From: Mucilaginibacter conchicola
GTDB taxonomy: Bacteria > Bacteroidota > Bacteroidia > Sphingobacteriales > Sphingobacteriaceae
Direction: 5' to 3'
Assembly: GCF_003432115.1 (NCBI RefSeq)
Contig: NZ_QWDC01000001.1
Location: forward strand, 806,001-870,000
Length of the DNA: 64,000 bases
Shown: one piece after another, positions 27,301-36,034 of the stretch
Numbering within the stretch: position 1 is the stretch's first letter
How the letters are laid out: each line of letters opens with the position of its first letter
Position numbers and translations under genes: made by a program
The notes under the pieces: generated by a model
Databases searched by the model: none
What the model was told of the DNA's origin: nothing
The model's input: only the letters and a program-made list of their open reading frames with translations

Positions 27301-27966
27301 CCCGAGTTAGAGTTCTCGCAAAATAAAAATGGCGCAGGCAACGCCGATTTTATCATAACATCTAAACAAATAGAAAACTCCGGCATAAGAAACCTTTACC
27401 TGTTATTATCATCGCGTGTGCCTTTTGTGGAATTTACCTCAGGCGGCGAAGTTTATTCGAGAAGAGCAACAGTGGGCTTTCAAAATGACAGGATGCAAAT
27501 GCTGGTTGTATTAGATGGCACAGCTATGCCTAATTCAAAAGGATTTAATTATTTAAGCCAGCTGTATACGGATGATATTGAAAGCGTTGAGGTTTTAAAC
27601 GGTACACATCTTGGTGCTGTGTATGGCCCCCTTGCCGCAGGTGGCGTGTTTGTTGTGACAACAAAAAAGGCCAAAAAAGGCGTTTATGAAAAATATAAAC
27701 CGGGTACGTTCAGCTACCGGATACCGGGTTTTTACAAAGCGCGTGAATTTTACTCACCGCGATACGATGCTCCTAACATCAACAAACAAAACAAAGATCT
27801 GCGCAGCACCATTTACTGGAACCCCAACATCCTTACCGATGCACAGGGCAAAGCAAGCGTATCTTTCTTTAATGCCGATACCCCGGGCAACTACCTGGTA
27901 ATAATGGAAGGTATTGATGGTAACGGCAACATTGGCAGGCAACAGTACCGGTATAAGGTTGAGTAA
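24334..27966 (+). CDS. Large surface protein: carboxypeptidase-like domain, MG-type domains and TonB plug, no barrel
   Basis: A 1210-residue exported protein. The ATG at 24334 (MKIYLILIILLFPPALFAQ) gives a clean signal peptide, so the TTG six codons upstream is not used. Domains in order: a carboxypeptidase regulatory-like fold (about 20-105), a long region with ENEPEV-type beta segments, alpha-2-macroglobulin MG2-like modules from about 430 (LDKPYYAAGDTIYFKAYV), a second regulatory fold near 870, and a TonB plug-like segment near 990-1110 (IENSGIRNLYLLL..VLDGTAM..IESVEVLNGTHLGAVYG). No barrel follows. Proteins of this design are common in Bacteroidota, but their role is unknown. A TlpA gene follows by 27 bp. 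Confidence 0.8.
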   Translation: MKIYLILIILLFPPALFAQISISGRVLNQNDAKPIANASIFISNATTGSSTDAEGKFSLQNIKPGKYELVISAVGFETDTRPVNVSGTDVSLGDVRLFVKTNSLKEVVVTAKRDPNRQRNYELFKDEFLGSTPFAKDCEITNPQQLDLDYDYKTNILTASTFDALEIKNNALGYRLQYILKSFTLDFSNPANRSFSYAGSVFFKEMEGSPSQVKQWQKNRQLVYEGSQMHFLQALLNNKLDDEGFRVLRLPVNMARPTEATIISKINAFNILKDDDKKYRDSLAHWKKLYEMPRFQQKLSVFPLTANDLVRATKETGIFSLGCNLDALFITYNKYHRFPKNIPDKLSDPSNTDNTVLIFNEPEVQFDSNGSLINPDALVLDGVWLRPRIAGLLPLDYEPPKNEQLIATQKLLQSLSEKLSTYTADNVTEKAYLHLDKPYYAAGDTIYFKAYVTQGEQHLLSQMSGVLNVDLVGPNGETTRSMKLNLNDGLAWGDIAIPDSVKQGTYHLLAYTNYMRNTGSDHIFNKTVPVLNSPAAVGAIADTRHTPPTKPVNATSPARPKFDIQFFPEGGNLLVNTKAVIAVKAINSSGMGIKVKGIITDSKGKEIAGFTTGHAGLGSFTLNAEDNKVYTAMVNLPDGSSREFALPKAENKGYSIIVDNSDEKEIKITAKAGTDSPKDALLVAQAAGVVYYSSPIHANKPLTISNDKFPTGIVQYTLFSAAGEPINERLAFVKHNNNLKIGLLSQQQKYTPRQAVVIDVKAGDQSDEPVSGSFSMAVVDENKVPVNESAESTILSNLLLTSELKGYIEEPNYYFANNTTETRRELDLLMLTQGYRKFVWKQVLSGTHPANALKPQNGLQIAGYLKDLKDNPVANGKVRLMLRDKGTLILDTLADSKGYFVFDNLAFTDTVGVVLQGYKPNGGRDIKFILDNASTPVHLDHLSPDTAFTEAELAYLQTSKQFHTEQQRTGINSQVKMLKAVTVKAQKKAPELEFSQNKNGAGNADFIITSKQIENSGIRNLYLLLSSRVPFVEFTSGGEVYSRRATVGFQNDRMQMLVVLDGTAMPNSKGFNYLSQLYTDDIESVEVLNGTHLGAVYGPLAAGGVFVVTTKKAKKGVYEKYKPGTFSYRIPGFYKAREFYSPRYDAPNINKQNKDLRSTIYWNPNILTDAQGKASVSFFNADTPGNYLVIMEGIDGNGNIGRQQYRYKVE

Positions 27967-27993
27967 TGCCTATATTGCGTTGCTTAGTTTTTT

Positions 27994-28569
27994 ATGGATA
28001 AGAAGAGATCACTATCATTTTTATACAACGGGTTATTTATAGCCGCGATATTGGTTATATTATTTGTACCGCCGGTAAAAATAATGCTGATACAAGGGCT
28101 GATGAAAATTGGCTTATTTAGGCCAAATGTGAGTACTGCCAAAGCAACGGGGCAGCTTCCGGCCATCACCCTTCAATACCCCGACGGCAGCAAGGCCGAG
28201 CTGCAAAACCTAAAGGGTAAGGTGATTTTTATAAACTTTTGGGCTACATGGTGCCCGCCCTGCGTGGCAGAGATGCCGTCCATAAATAATCTGCATCAAC
28301 AACTAAAGGCTGATAGCAATATCGTTTTCCTGATGATAGATGTGGACCACGATTTTAATAGATCAGGGCCATTTATGCGTAAACATACTTTCGATCTGCC
28401 CTTGGTACAGGCCAATTCTTCTATCCCCGATGAGTTGTTTGGAACCGCTATCCCTACTACAGTTATATTCAACAAAGCAGGCAAAATGGTTTTCCGCCAC
28501 GAGGGCATGGCCGATTATGGCGGGCAGGAAATGGCCGGATATCTTAAACAGTTGGCTAAAACCAAGTGA
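27994..28569 (+). CDS. TlpA-family thiol:disulfide oxidoreductase
   Basis: A 191-residue protein with an N-terminal transmembrane helix (about 10-28) and a periplasmic thioredoxin fold. The active site is WATWCPPC with Cys87 and Cys90, and the cis-Pro loop is in AIPTTVIF. It probably reduces or exchanges disulfides of exported proteins. It is 27 bp downstream of the large plug protein gene and its stop directly abuts the stop of the convergent ssb-like gene. Confidence 0.93.
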   Translation: MDKKRSLSFLYNGLFIAAILVILFVPPVKIMLIQGLMKIGLFRPNVSTAKATGQLPAITLQYPDGSKAELQNLKGKVIFINFWATWCPPCVAEMPSINNLHQQLKADSNIVFLMIDVDHDFNRSGPFMRKHTFDLPLVQANSSIPDELFGTAIPTTVIFNKAGKMVFRHEGMADYGGQEMAGYLKQLAKTK

Positions 28570-28917
28570 TCAGCGTGGTACGATACCTATATCCAGCACA
28601 TTAAATTGTATAGCTATTATTTCGGTACTATAGCGTTTAACGCCTTGCTCATCTATCCAGCCTTTGGTATGGATCTTACCTTCTAAGTGAACAGTACTAT
28701 CTCTACAGAGCTGGGTATTATGAGGCAGCAAATTAGCAGGCACGCGTACGTTGTGATATTCCAGATGCGCTATCTGCCCACCTCTTTTATCGTGTACTTC
28801 TCTGGTAACCAAAGTAAAAACATATTCACTAACTGCATTTTCTATAGTATGCAACTGAGGTTCCGTCTCTATCCGGCCTAATAAAAATATCTTATTTACT
28901 CCTGTATTGTCGCGCAT
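28570..28917 (-). CDS. ssb: Short single-stranded DNA-binding protein paralogue
   Basis: A 115-residue protein consisting of one OB fold: VNKIFLLGRIETEPQLH, then VFTLVTREV, EYHNVRVPANLL, DSTVHLEGKIHTKGWIDEQGVKRYSTEIIA. It lacks the acidic C-terminal tail (DDDIPF) that standard SSB uses to recruit partners, so it is more likely a secondary SSB, as seen in Bacteroidota genomes, than the essential housekeeping copy. A perfect 16-bp inverted repeat lies just upstream. Confidence 0.85.
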   Translation of the reverse strand: MRDNTGVNKIFLLGRIETEPQLHTIENAVSEYVFTLVTREVHDKRGGQIAHLEYHNVRVPANLLPHNTQLCRDSTVHLEGKIHTKGWIDEQGVKRYSTEIIAIQFNVLDIGIVPR

Positions 28918-28931
28918 ATTGGTAATAAGAA

Positions 28932-28982
28932 TTGAACTAAAATATTCCTATTTTGTTTAAAAATTAGAATATTTTAGTTCAA
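28932..28982. promoter_or_regulatory. Perfect 16-bp inverted repeat between the GH36 and ssb-like genes
   Basis: TTGAACTAAAATATTC (28932-28947) and its exact complement (28967-28982) flank a 19-nt A/T-rich loop. It starts 15 bp before the ssb-like start codon and ends 8 bp after the GH36 stop, both genes reading left. It may terminate the GH36 operon, or be an operator of the ssb-like gene. The stem is too A/T-rich to be a strong terminator. Confidence 0.55.
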
Positions 28983-28990
28983 AAACCTTG

Positions 28991-31174
28991 CTACCGCGCT
29001 TCGTCTATCTTTAATATAACGCTGCTACGGCCCGATTCAATTACCGGATCAATGCCTATTTTCATCAGGAAATCGCCACTGTATGTACCCTCAGCTTTAA
29101 CGCTGCTTTGGGTGCCCGGGTAAAGGTTAATTTCTTTAACGGTATATTTCTTAGCCGGGTTAAGCCCTTTCATGGTGGTGCGGGCGCGCGGGCCGGCATC
29201 ATAACGGCTGCTCACCAGGTAGTTGAACATTACTGCCGATGATTTATTAGTGTCCACATACATTATCGAGGCTACTGGGTCTGTTTGCGGATCACTCAGG
29301 CGATACTGGTCGCCGTGCCAGATCACGGATTTAACAGCATTATAATTCACTACAGCATCTTTGGCAAATTGCAGGTCTTGCGGGCTAAGTTTGCTTACTA
29401 CAATATCAAACCCAAGTTTGCCCATCATGGCTACGTCTGTACGATACTTTAGCGGTTGTTTACCCCAATCTGTAACATGGTTTGAACTGGTGATGGCCGG
29501 ATAGAAATACGAATACTCCCACTGCATATAAATGCGCTCAAGCGGGTCGGTGTTATCGCTTGGCCAAAACTCGGTAAAGTATTGTAGTGCACCATAATCA
29601 ACACGACCGCCACCGCCGCTGCATAACATCATAGGCACGCTTGGATATTTTTTGCGGATGCGTTGCAATACGCTGTAAAGCCCTTTCACATAGTCAACAT
29701 ATAACTGCGACTGATCTTTCTTCAAATGTGCCGAGTAAGCGTTATAGATAACCGCATTACAATCCCACTTAATGTAGGCCATCTTCGGGTCTTTGATAAA
29801 CAAAGAGTCTACCACATTAAATACAAAATCCTGCACGGCGGGGTTGCTCAGATCCAACACCAGCTGGTTACGGAAATAGTATTCATCGCGCTTAGGTTGT
29901 TTAATTACCCAATCAGGATGCTTGCTGTACAAAGCGCTTTTAGGATTAACCATTTCCGGTTCAATCCAGATCCCGAATTTAACCCCATCTTTATCGGCTT
30001 CGCGGGCTATAGATGCAATGCCGTTAGGTAATTTTTTGCGGTTCTCTTCCCAGTCGCCAAGGCCGGCATGGTCATCATTGCGCGGGTATTTGTTGGCAAA
30101 CCAGCCATCATCAAGCAAAAACATATCAACCCCAAGGGCTTTGGTATCTTTTAGCAATTCAAACAACTTTTGCTCGTTAAAATCAAAATAGGTTGATTCC
30201 CAGTTGTTGAGCAAAGTAAGGCGCTCACCTTTACCATCCATCAGCTTGTAATTGCGTGCCCAGTTATGTAGGTTGCGGCTGGCCGTACCTTTGCCTGTAT
30301 TAGAAAAAGTGTAAACAAAAGCAGGCGTGGTAAAATCAACATTAGGCTTTAATTTGTAAGCCGATGCATAGTTGTTAATGCCCGACATGATGCGCAGGTT
30401 ATCCTCAGGGTCAAGCTCCAGATCGGTGCGGAAGTTACCACTCCACTCCAGGGCTGCCATCATAACCTGGCCTTCATCCTCGGTAGCAGGCTTATTTAGC
30501 GATACCATGAACATAGACGGCATCAGCAGGTTAGCACGGGTACCCAGCTTGCTATCCAGCGTTTTAATGCCATGGGTTATCTGTGTTTCTTCGGGTCGCA
30601 TTTCTTTAGCCCAATCGCCGTGGTATTGCCTTAGCCAGTAAGTTTTGCCATGCAGGTTCAAATTTGCCGACGCAAACTTTTGCAAAGTGATCTCTCCTTT
30701 TTCCTGATGGCGAATAACGCTCCATTGCTCTATCACATCATCTTTTAGATATGCCTTGTAAAACAGCGTTACCTGCACATTGTAAACAGGGTCTTTAAGC
30801 TGGATGGACGTGATGGTGATATCTGCCGATGGCTTATCAACCTTATGGCTCACGTACTGCAGATCTAACGATTGGTTACCATCAGCATGCTGTATGCTAA
30901 TAGCCGGTTCAAGCAAATTCCTGGAACCCGAAGGCGTATAGGCCGACCTGTAAAGACCAGTATAATCAGAGGTACGGCCCGCGGTTATTTGTGCGTAATC
31001 GCCGGTTGCATTCAGTTTTTCGCCAAAATATGATTGAACCAGATCGTTCTTATCGCTCACCTGCAAAACCACAGCGTTATGTGCAGTTTCTACCGGGATA
31101 GTAACTTTTTGCGCGAATGCCCCGTTAGCCAACAAGCCCCCCGCCGACAATAGATAGATTAATGATCTTTTCAA
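28991..31174 (-). CDS. Alpha-galactosidase, GH36
   Basis: A 727-residue secreted or periplasmic alpha-galactosidase with signal peptide 1-21 (...GAFAQ). It has an N-terminal beta-sandwich, then a TIM barrel with WESTYFDFNE, FLLDDGWF, IWIEPEMV and the nucleophile Asp471 in IKWDCN. The acid/base Asp540 lies in FWPSDNTD, and a C-terminal beta domain follows. All GH36 hallmarks are present and length is typical. It removes terminal alpha-1,6-galactose from raffinose-type sugars or galactomannan. It is the last gene of the leftward galactoside cluster. Confidence 0.95.
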   Translation of the reverse strand: MKRSLIYLLSAGGLLANGAFAQKVTIPVETAHNAVVLQVSDKNDLVQSYFGEKLNATGDYAQITAGRTSDYTGLYRSAYTPSGSRNLLEPAISIQHADGNQSLDLQYVSHKVDKPSADITITSIQLKDPVYNVQVTLFYKAYLKDDVIEQWSVIRHQEKGEITLQKFASANLNLHGKTYWLRQYHGDWAKEMRPEETQITHGIKTLDSKLGTRANLLMPSMFMVSLNKPATEDEGQVMMAALEWSGNFRTDLELDPEDNLRIMSGINNYASAYKLKPNVDFTTPAFVYTFSNTGKGTASRNLHNWARNYKLMDGKGERLTLLNNWESTYFDFNEQKLFELLKDTKALGVDMFLLDDGWFANKYPRNDDHAGLGDWEENRKKLPNGIASIAREADKDGVKFGIWIEPEMVNPKSALYSKHPDWVIKQPKRDEYYFRNQLVLDLSNPAVQDFVFNVVDSLFIKDPKMAYIKWDCNAVIYNAYSAHLKKDQSQLYVDYVKGLYSVLQRIRKKYPSVPMMLCSGGGGRVDYGALQYFTEFWPSDNTDPLERIYMQWEYSYFYPAITSSNHVTDWGKQPLKYRTDVAMMGKLGFDIVVSKLSPQDLQFAKDAVVNYNAVKSVIWHGDQYRLSDPQTDPVASIMYVDTNKSSAVMFNYLVSSRYDAGPRARTTMKGLNPAKKYTVKEINLYPGTQSSVKAEGTYSGDFLMKIGIDPVIESGRSSVILKIDEAR

Positions 31175-31289
31175 GATTAGATGATTTTGGTTTATAATTT
31201 ATAATGCTTTATAGCCTGCTACTTCTGCAGCTGAAATTTACGATAAAATTGCTGCCGGCTGGCTATCTTCTTTTATATATCCTCAATTG

Positions 31290-34200
31290 TTAAACAGCCA
31301 TGCCAGATGGCGTTGCCAGCATTTGGTGCGCTTTGCTACCCAAATGTGATGTATTGGTATTAAGCACCTGTTCAAACAACTCATTCGCTTCGGCATAATT
31401 GCGCAGGCCTAAATGCCCAAGCCCTTGCAAGTAAATGCTATGTAACTTGTTGCGCAGGTTAAGATCATCATCAAATATCAGCAGATCGGGCAACGATACG
31501 GCAAAGTAATCTATCTTCACTTCATCATTGGCATGCTCGCGACCATAGGCGATCAGTTTATTGAACAAAGCATCAGCCTTATCCCGACTGCCAAGCTGTT
31601 GCAATGCCAATCCCTGGTAAAGCATCTTGTCGGGCTTTTGATCGTTATAAAAAACTGCAGCTTTAGGGTCTTCTAAACCTACTGAAGCCATTTGGAAATA
31701 CTTAGCGGCGTTCTGCTCATCAAGCAAACCTTTGTAAGCGCAGCCCAGCCAGTAGAAGATATCATTCTCTTGTGTGCCAAATAGCTTGCCCTCGCCCAGG
31801 TTGTGCGGATACTCCTGCGCACGTTGCAACAGGTCAATGGCTGTAGCAAACTCACTATCATAATAGTGTTTTATGGCCAGGCCTAACAAGCTTTGAACAT
31901 ACTGCTCTGTTACCTTACCCTCGCCACCTTCCCACGGGTGAAATTTGCGATCCATGATCAATTGCAGCGCTGCTTGATACTCACCTGCAAGGTTGTACAG
32001 GGCTACGCGTTCCAGGTAAAGGTCATCACGCTCTGTAACGGTTGATAGGTACTGCTCCAGGAAAGCCAAACGTTCTTCGGGCGAACGGTTTAATCGTTTG
32101 TACAACTGGTCAAGTTCCATCAATACACGTGCATCTTTGGTATCTAAAGCAAACGCCCTTTCGTAGCAGGTCAATGCCTTTCCTTCATCATTACGCTTGT
32201 TAAAATACGCTATACCCAGGTTACGCAGCACAGTCGGGAAACTATTGTTAACATTGACAGAACGTTCCCAAAGGTCAATAGCTTTATCGTATTGGCGTTT
32301 ATCGTAAAATAAATTACCCAGGTAATAAGCCGGCAGGCCATCGGCAGGGTTAGCATCCATAGCATATTCCAAAACGGCTATCTCTGCCAACCGGTTAGGG
32401 AAACACAGGTAAGGATCGGCCTTGGCAGCTTCTTTAAGCCACTCTCTCGCGCTATCTTCCTGCCCCAATTTGTGATTGAACCAAGCCAACGCATAGTATA
32501 TCATCGGGCTTATTGCGCCATTATCAAGCGCAAGGGTCAGGAAATTTCTGGCTTCGGCAAATAAACCTGCGGCAGCATAATCAAGAGCGTATTCGATGAA
32601 GTTATGCGCCTCGCCTCTTGATAGCTGCACTAAAGTTTGCAAATGCTGCTCGGCTTCGGCAGTTTGTGATTTGGCCAGGTGGGCGTATCTCAATTCAAAT
32701 AAAGCCCCCAAGTTAAAGCTATCACGGCGCAACGCTTCGTTAGCAACAGCGATAGCCTCATCATAACGGTCAAGTTCGCGCAAGGCTGCAGCTTTAATAA
32801 CGTAGGCTTTATTATTGTTGGCGTTGTTGTCAATGGCTGCAGAAATATGCTCCAGTGCCGATTGATAATTACCGCGCATCATATCTATCTGCGCTACGGC
32901 AAAGTAGCCGTTATCTTTCCATGCACTGCTCCAGGTAGCTTTATAAAATAGCGGATAAGCTTCATCTGTCCTGCCCAGATATTTCAAACACAAGCCAAGG
33001 TTGTAGTAAGGCTCGCTATCGTAAGGGTTTGGATTACGGCTGATGGATGTTTCTATCGCTTTCCTGAAATAGCATTCCGACTTCGCAAAATCACCTCTGC
33101 GCAGGTACCATGCACCAAGCGCGTTGTTATTACGAATATCATTCGGATCGCGGCGAAGGGCTTCTTCATAATATGGCACGGGGCTATATGTAGCATGGCG
33201 ATACTGCTCCAGGTGCTGCGCAGTCAAAAACAATTGCTCGTTGTTCTCCACATCAGCAGGTAACAGGGCCGGTTTTGCAGCTTGCGGGATGTCGTTCTTT
33301 TTATTTAAAGCCGGTTCGTAACGGATCAGTTCGCCTGCGGCAGATGAAATAGTTACGAATAACAGGCTTTCGTCATAAGCGCCGCTGATGGCTATCTCTT
33401 GCTCAAAAACATCTTCTGGCGATAAGCTTTGTTTAACCGATAGCAACTGCTCACCGTTGTACATCAGGTTGATCTGTGCGTTATTTTGCTGTGATGTTGC
33501 AAACACTTTCAGCATAATGCCGCCATCTGTTTCGGCTACAGAAAGCATTATATCCTTGGTAGCGTTTTTAACCACACCCAATTCGCGATAAGGCATAAAA
33601 TACTGAGTGAAGGTTTTCTGCTCATGCGGCATCAGCCAGGTAAAATCGGGCTGGTTATCGGTAAACACGCCGGTCATCAATTCAATGTACGGACCGTCCT
33701 CATCGGTAAGGTTCCTGTCCCATGCTTTGCCGAAATCACTATGGCCCCACGTCCATTGTTTTTTACCCGGTGATACGTGGTGATTAGCCACGTGTAATAA
33801 GCCGCCTTTGCTGTCATGTTCGTATCCGCCCACAAAATCATATTCGGAATTAATGGCCATGTACGAGGTGGGCACAGGAATATTTTTATACCTCGAAATA
33901 TCTGTACCCGGCGAATAATCAACTTTGTAATACGTGCCGGTAGCTATAGGAAAGGTAGATACATCCCGTTTGCCATGATCAAAAACGGCGTTCACATCCG
34001 GCGGAAAAACCGACTGGTAATCATCATTCACTTTAACGGCAGGATTGGCCCACCACAAGAAGGTTTGCGGCAGATCGCTGCCATTGTATAGTTTTGCTTT
34101 TATCTCGATAAAAGCCTTATCAGGGTATAATGTAAAGCCCGCCATACCCTTGGTATGGAACATTTTTTCTATCTCGTTAACCCATACTGTTTTGCTGCCG

Positions 34201-34625
34201 TCGGCATTTTCTTCTATCCTGAAATCAACCGGCTCAAAAGTACTTGGGCGATGATGCTGGGGCCAGTTAAACTCTATCCCGCCCGAGATCCAGGGGCCGG
34301 TAAGGCCTACCAGCGCAGGTTTTATCACCTGGTTATAGTACACAAAATGGCGTTGTTTAATTTTATCGTAAGCCATTTGTATGCGCCCGCCAAGCTCGGG
34401 CAGTATCATCACTTTGATGTATTTATTTTCCAGGAAAAGTGCGTTGTATTCCTTGTCTTCCTTCTCGTCAAATATCTTCTCAATAACCGGGTTGGGATAC
34501 ACCACACCGCTGCTGCCCTGGTAAACCCTCTTCTCAAAAAACATCGGGTTTTTATCGGGTTTGCCGATACCATAAGTTGGGATGCTTACTTTCTCTTCCC
34601 AGGCATTTACAGTTAAACTACTCAT
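31290..34625 (-). CDS. DUF5107 and TPR repeat protein
   Basis: A 1111-residue protein without signal peptide. Residues about 15-320 are a DUF5107 beta-domain that resembles aldose-1-epimerase/glycosidase beta-sandwiches (GGRIQMAYDKIKQRHFVYYNQ, GGIEFNWPQHHRP). From about 450 to the end it is a long array of tetratricopeptide repeats (for example YDKAIDLWERSVNVNNSFPTVLRNLGIAYF). In Bacteroidota such proteins sit beside glycosidase and transporter genes. They may be sugar-binding or sugar-modifying proteins with a scaffold, but no activity is established for this arrangement. It precedes GH36 and follows the sugar porter by 12 bp. Confidence 0.85.
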   Translation of the reverse strand: MSSLTVNAWEEKVSIPTYGIGKPDKNPMFFEKRVYQGSSGVVYPNPVIEKIFDEKEDKEYNALFLENKYIKVMILPELGGRIQMAYDKIKQRHFVYYNQVIKPALVGLTGPWISGGIEFNWPQHHRPSTFEPVDFRIEENADGSKTVWVNEIEKMFHTKGMAGFTLYPDKAFIEIKAKLYNGSDLPQTFLWWANPAVKVNDDYQSVFPPDVNAVFDHGKRDVSTFPIATGTYYKVDYSPGTDISRYKNIPVPTSYMAINSEYDFVGGYEHDSKGGLLHVANHHVSPGKKQWTWGHSDFGKAWDRNLTDEDGPYIELMTGVFTDNQPDFTWLMPHEQKTFTQYFMPYRELGVVKNATKDIMLSVAETDGGIMLKVFATSQQNNAQINLMYNGEQLLSVKQSLSPEDVFEQEIAISGAYDESLLFVTISSAAGELIRYEPALNKKNDIPQAAKPALLPADVENNEQLFLTAQHLEQYRHATYSPVPYYEEALRRDPNDIRNNNALGAWYLRRGDFAKSECYFRKAIETSISRNPNPYDSEPYYNLGLCLKYLGRTDEAYPLFYKATWSSAWKDNGYFAVAQIDMMRGNYQSALEHISAAIDNNANNNKAYVIKAAALRELDRYDEAIAVANEALRRDSFNLGALFELRYAHLAKSQTAEAEQHLQTLVQLSRGEAHNFIEYALDYAAAGLFAEARNFLTLALDNGAISPMIYYALAWFNHKLGQEDSAREWLKEAAKADPYLCFPNRLAEIAVLEYAMDANPADGLPAYYLGNLFYDKRQYDKAIDLWERSVNVNNSFPTVLRNLGIAYFNKRNDEGKALTCYERAFALDTKDARVLMELDQLYKRLNRSPEERLAFLEQYLSTVTERDDLYLERVALYNLAGEYQAALQLIMDRKFHPWEGGEGKVTEQYVQSLLGLAIKHYYDSEFATAIDLLQRAQEYPHNLGEGKLFGTQENDIFYWLGCAYKGLLDEQNAAKYFQMASVGLEDPKAAVFYNDQKPDKMLYQGLALQQLGSRDKADALFNKLIAYGREHANDEVKIDYFAVSLPDLLIFDDDLNLRNKLHSIYLQGLGHLGLRNYAEANELFEQVLNTNTSHLGSKAHQMLATPSGMAV

Positions 34626-34637
34626 CTTAGCGTTTTA

Positions 34638-36026
34638 TTAATGTCTTATTAAATTTTCTTCTAATTCTTCAAGGGTTTGGCCTTTGGTTTCGCGAACCTT
34701 GGTTTTCACAAATATGAATCCCGCCAAACAGATGGCCGCATACAGGTAAAACGGCCCAAATGTGCCCAATGCCTTAGCCAATACCGGAAAGGTGAACACC
34801 AGTATAAAATAGGCGCCCCATAACGATACGATGGCCACGGTTGATGCCTCGCTGCGGATTTTGTTAGGGAATATCTCGGCAATTAACACCCAGGTTACCG
34901 GGGCCAGCGAAATAGCATAGGTACTGATAGCCAGCAACACAAATATGGATACCAGCTTAGCCGGGAAATGCTGTTGAAGCATCACAGCCAGTATAATGTA
35001 AACAATGCTAAGACCAAGTGAGCCGATCATCATTAACGGGCGGCGACCAAGCTTATCAACCTGCCACATAGCCAGCAGCGTGAACAGCAGATTTACTATA
35101 CCGATGGAAATGGTCTCGAACAATTGCTGGTTAAGGTTTGAGCCTACCGATTCAAATATGGTTGAGGTGTAATTGAACACCACGTTGATGCCGCAAAACT
35201 GCTGGAACACGGCCAGCGTGATCCCGATAACCACTGCACCGCGTACGCTCTTATCCCATACGGACATTTTGGTGGATGTTTTAGATGTATTTAAAGATCT
35301 TTCAATTGCCGATAGCGTTTCATCGGCAAAACCGGTACTGCCAATTTTTTCCAACACCTTCCTTGCCTTCTCATCCTGACCTGATTTTACCAGCCAGCGC
35401 GGACTTTCGGGCAGCCACAGCACACCAAGCAGGAAAATAACCGCCGGAACAGTACCCAGGCCAAACATCCAGCGCCAGGCCTCGCTGCCGCTATCGGCAA
35501 GCAAGTAGTTGGTTAGGTTGGTAATGAGGATACCGATTACAACCGTTAACTGGTTAATGGCCACATTACGGCCACGCACATTAGCCGGCGAGATCTCTGC
35601 AATATACATAGGGCACAGCATAGATGCCATCCCCACGCCTATACCGGCGATGAAACGAAGAATGATAAAGAAGGTAAGATTCCCGGAAAACGCGATAACT
35701 ATTGATGATACCGCAAATACCAAAGCAGCCAGCATCAGCCCCGGGCGGCGGCCATAACGTTCTGCAATGCGGCCGGCTATGATACAGCCCACAATACATC
35801 CCAGCGCCAGCGAACCGGTTAGGAAACCCTCGCCTGCGGCAGATAGCTCAAACTGCTTGCGCAGAAAAGGCAGTGCGCCGGAGATGACGGCAAAATCGAA
35901 CCCGAAGAGATAGCCCCCAAGCGCCGAAATAAAAGACAGGCCGAAGATATACGTGTTGTTATACTGCTTTGGCTGATTACTCATTGTATATTTTTTTGGA
36001 TGTGATATTGCTTCTTTAACTTCCAT
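34638..36026 (-). CDS. Sugar porter family MFS transporter
   Basis: A 462-residue, twelve-helix inner-membrane symporter. Sugar-porter motifs are intact: GRIAERYGRRPGL between helices 2 and 3, the GVGMASMLCPMYIAEISPANVRG region, PESPRWL after helix 6, the QFCGINVVFNY helix 7 and DKLGRRPL. The start at 36026 gives a 14-residue extension before MSNQPKQ, which may be the true start at 35984. It sits between galactose mutarotase and the DUF5107 gene, so galactose or a galactoside is the likely cargo. Confidence 0.94.
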   Translation of the reverse strand: MEVKEAISHPKKYTMSNQPKQYNNTYIFGLSFISALGGYLFGFDFAVISGALPFLRKQFELSAAGEGFLTGSLALGCIVGCIIAGRIAERYGRRPGLMLAALVFAVSSIVIAFSGNLTFFIILRFIAGIGVGMASMLCPMYIAEISPANVRGRNVAINQLTVVIGILITNLTNYLLADSGSEAWRWMFGLGTVPAVIFLLGVLWLPESPRWLVKSGQDEKARKVLEKIGSTGFADETLSAIERSLNTSKTSTKMSVWDKSVRGAVVIGITLAVFQQFCGINVVFNYTSTIFESVGSNLNQQLFETISIGIVNLLFTLLAMWQVDKLGRRPLMMIGSLGLSIVYIILAVMLQQHFPAKLVSIFVLLAISTYAISLAPVTWVLIAEIFPNKIRSEASTVAIVSLWGAYFILVFTFPVLAKALGTFGPFYLYAAICLAGFIFVKTKVRETKGQTLEELEENLIRH

Positions 36027-36034
36027 ATAATAGC

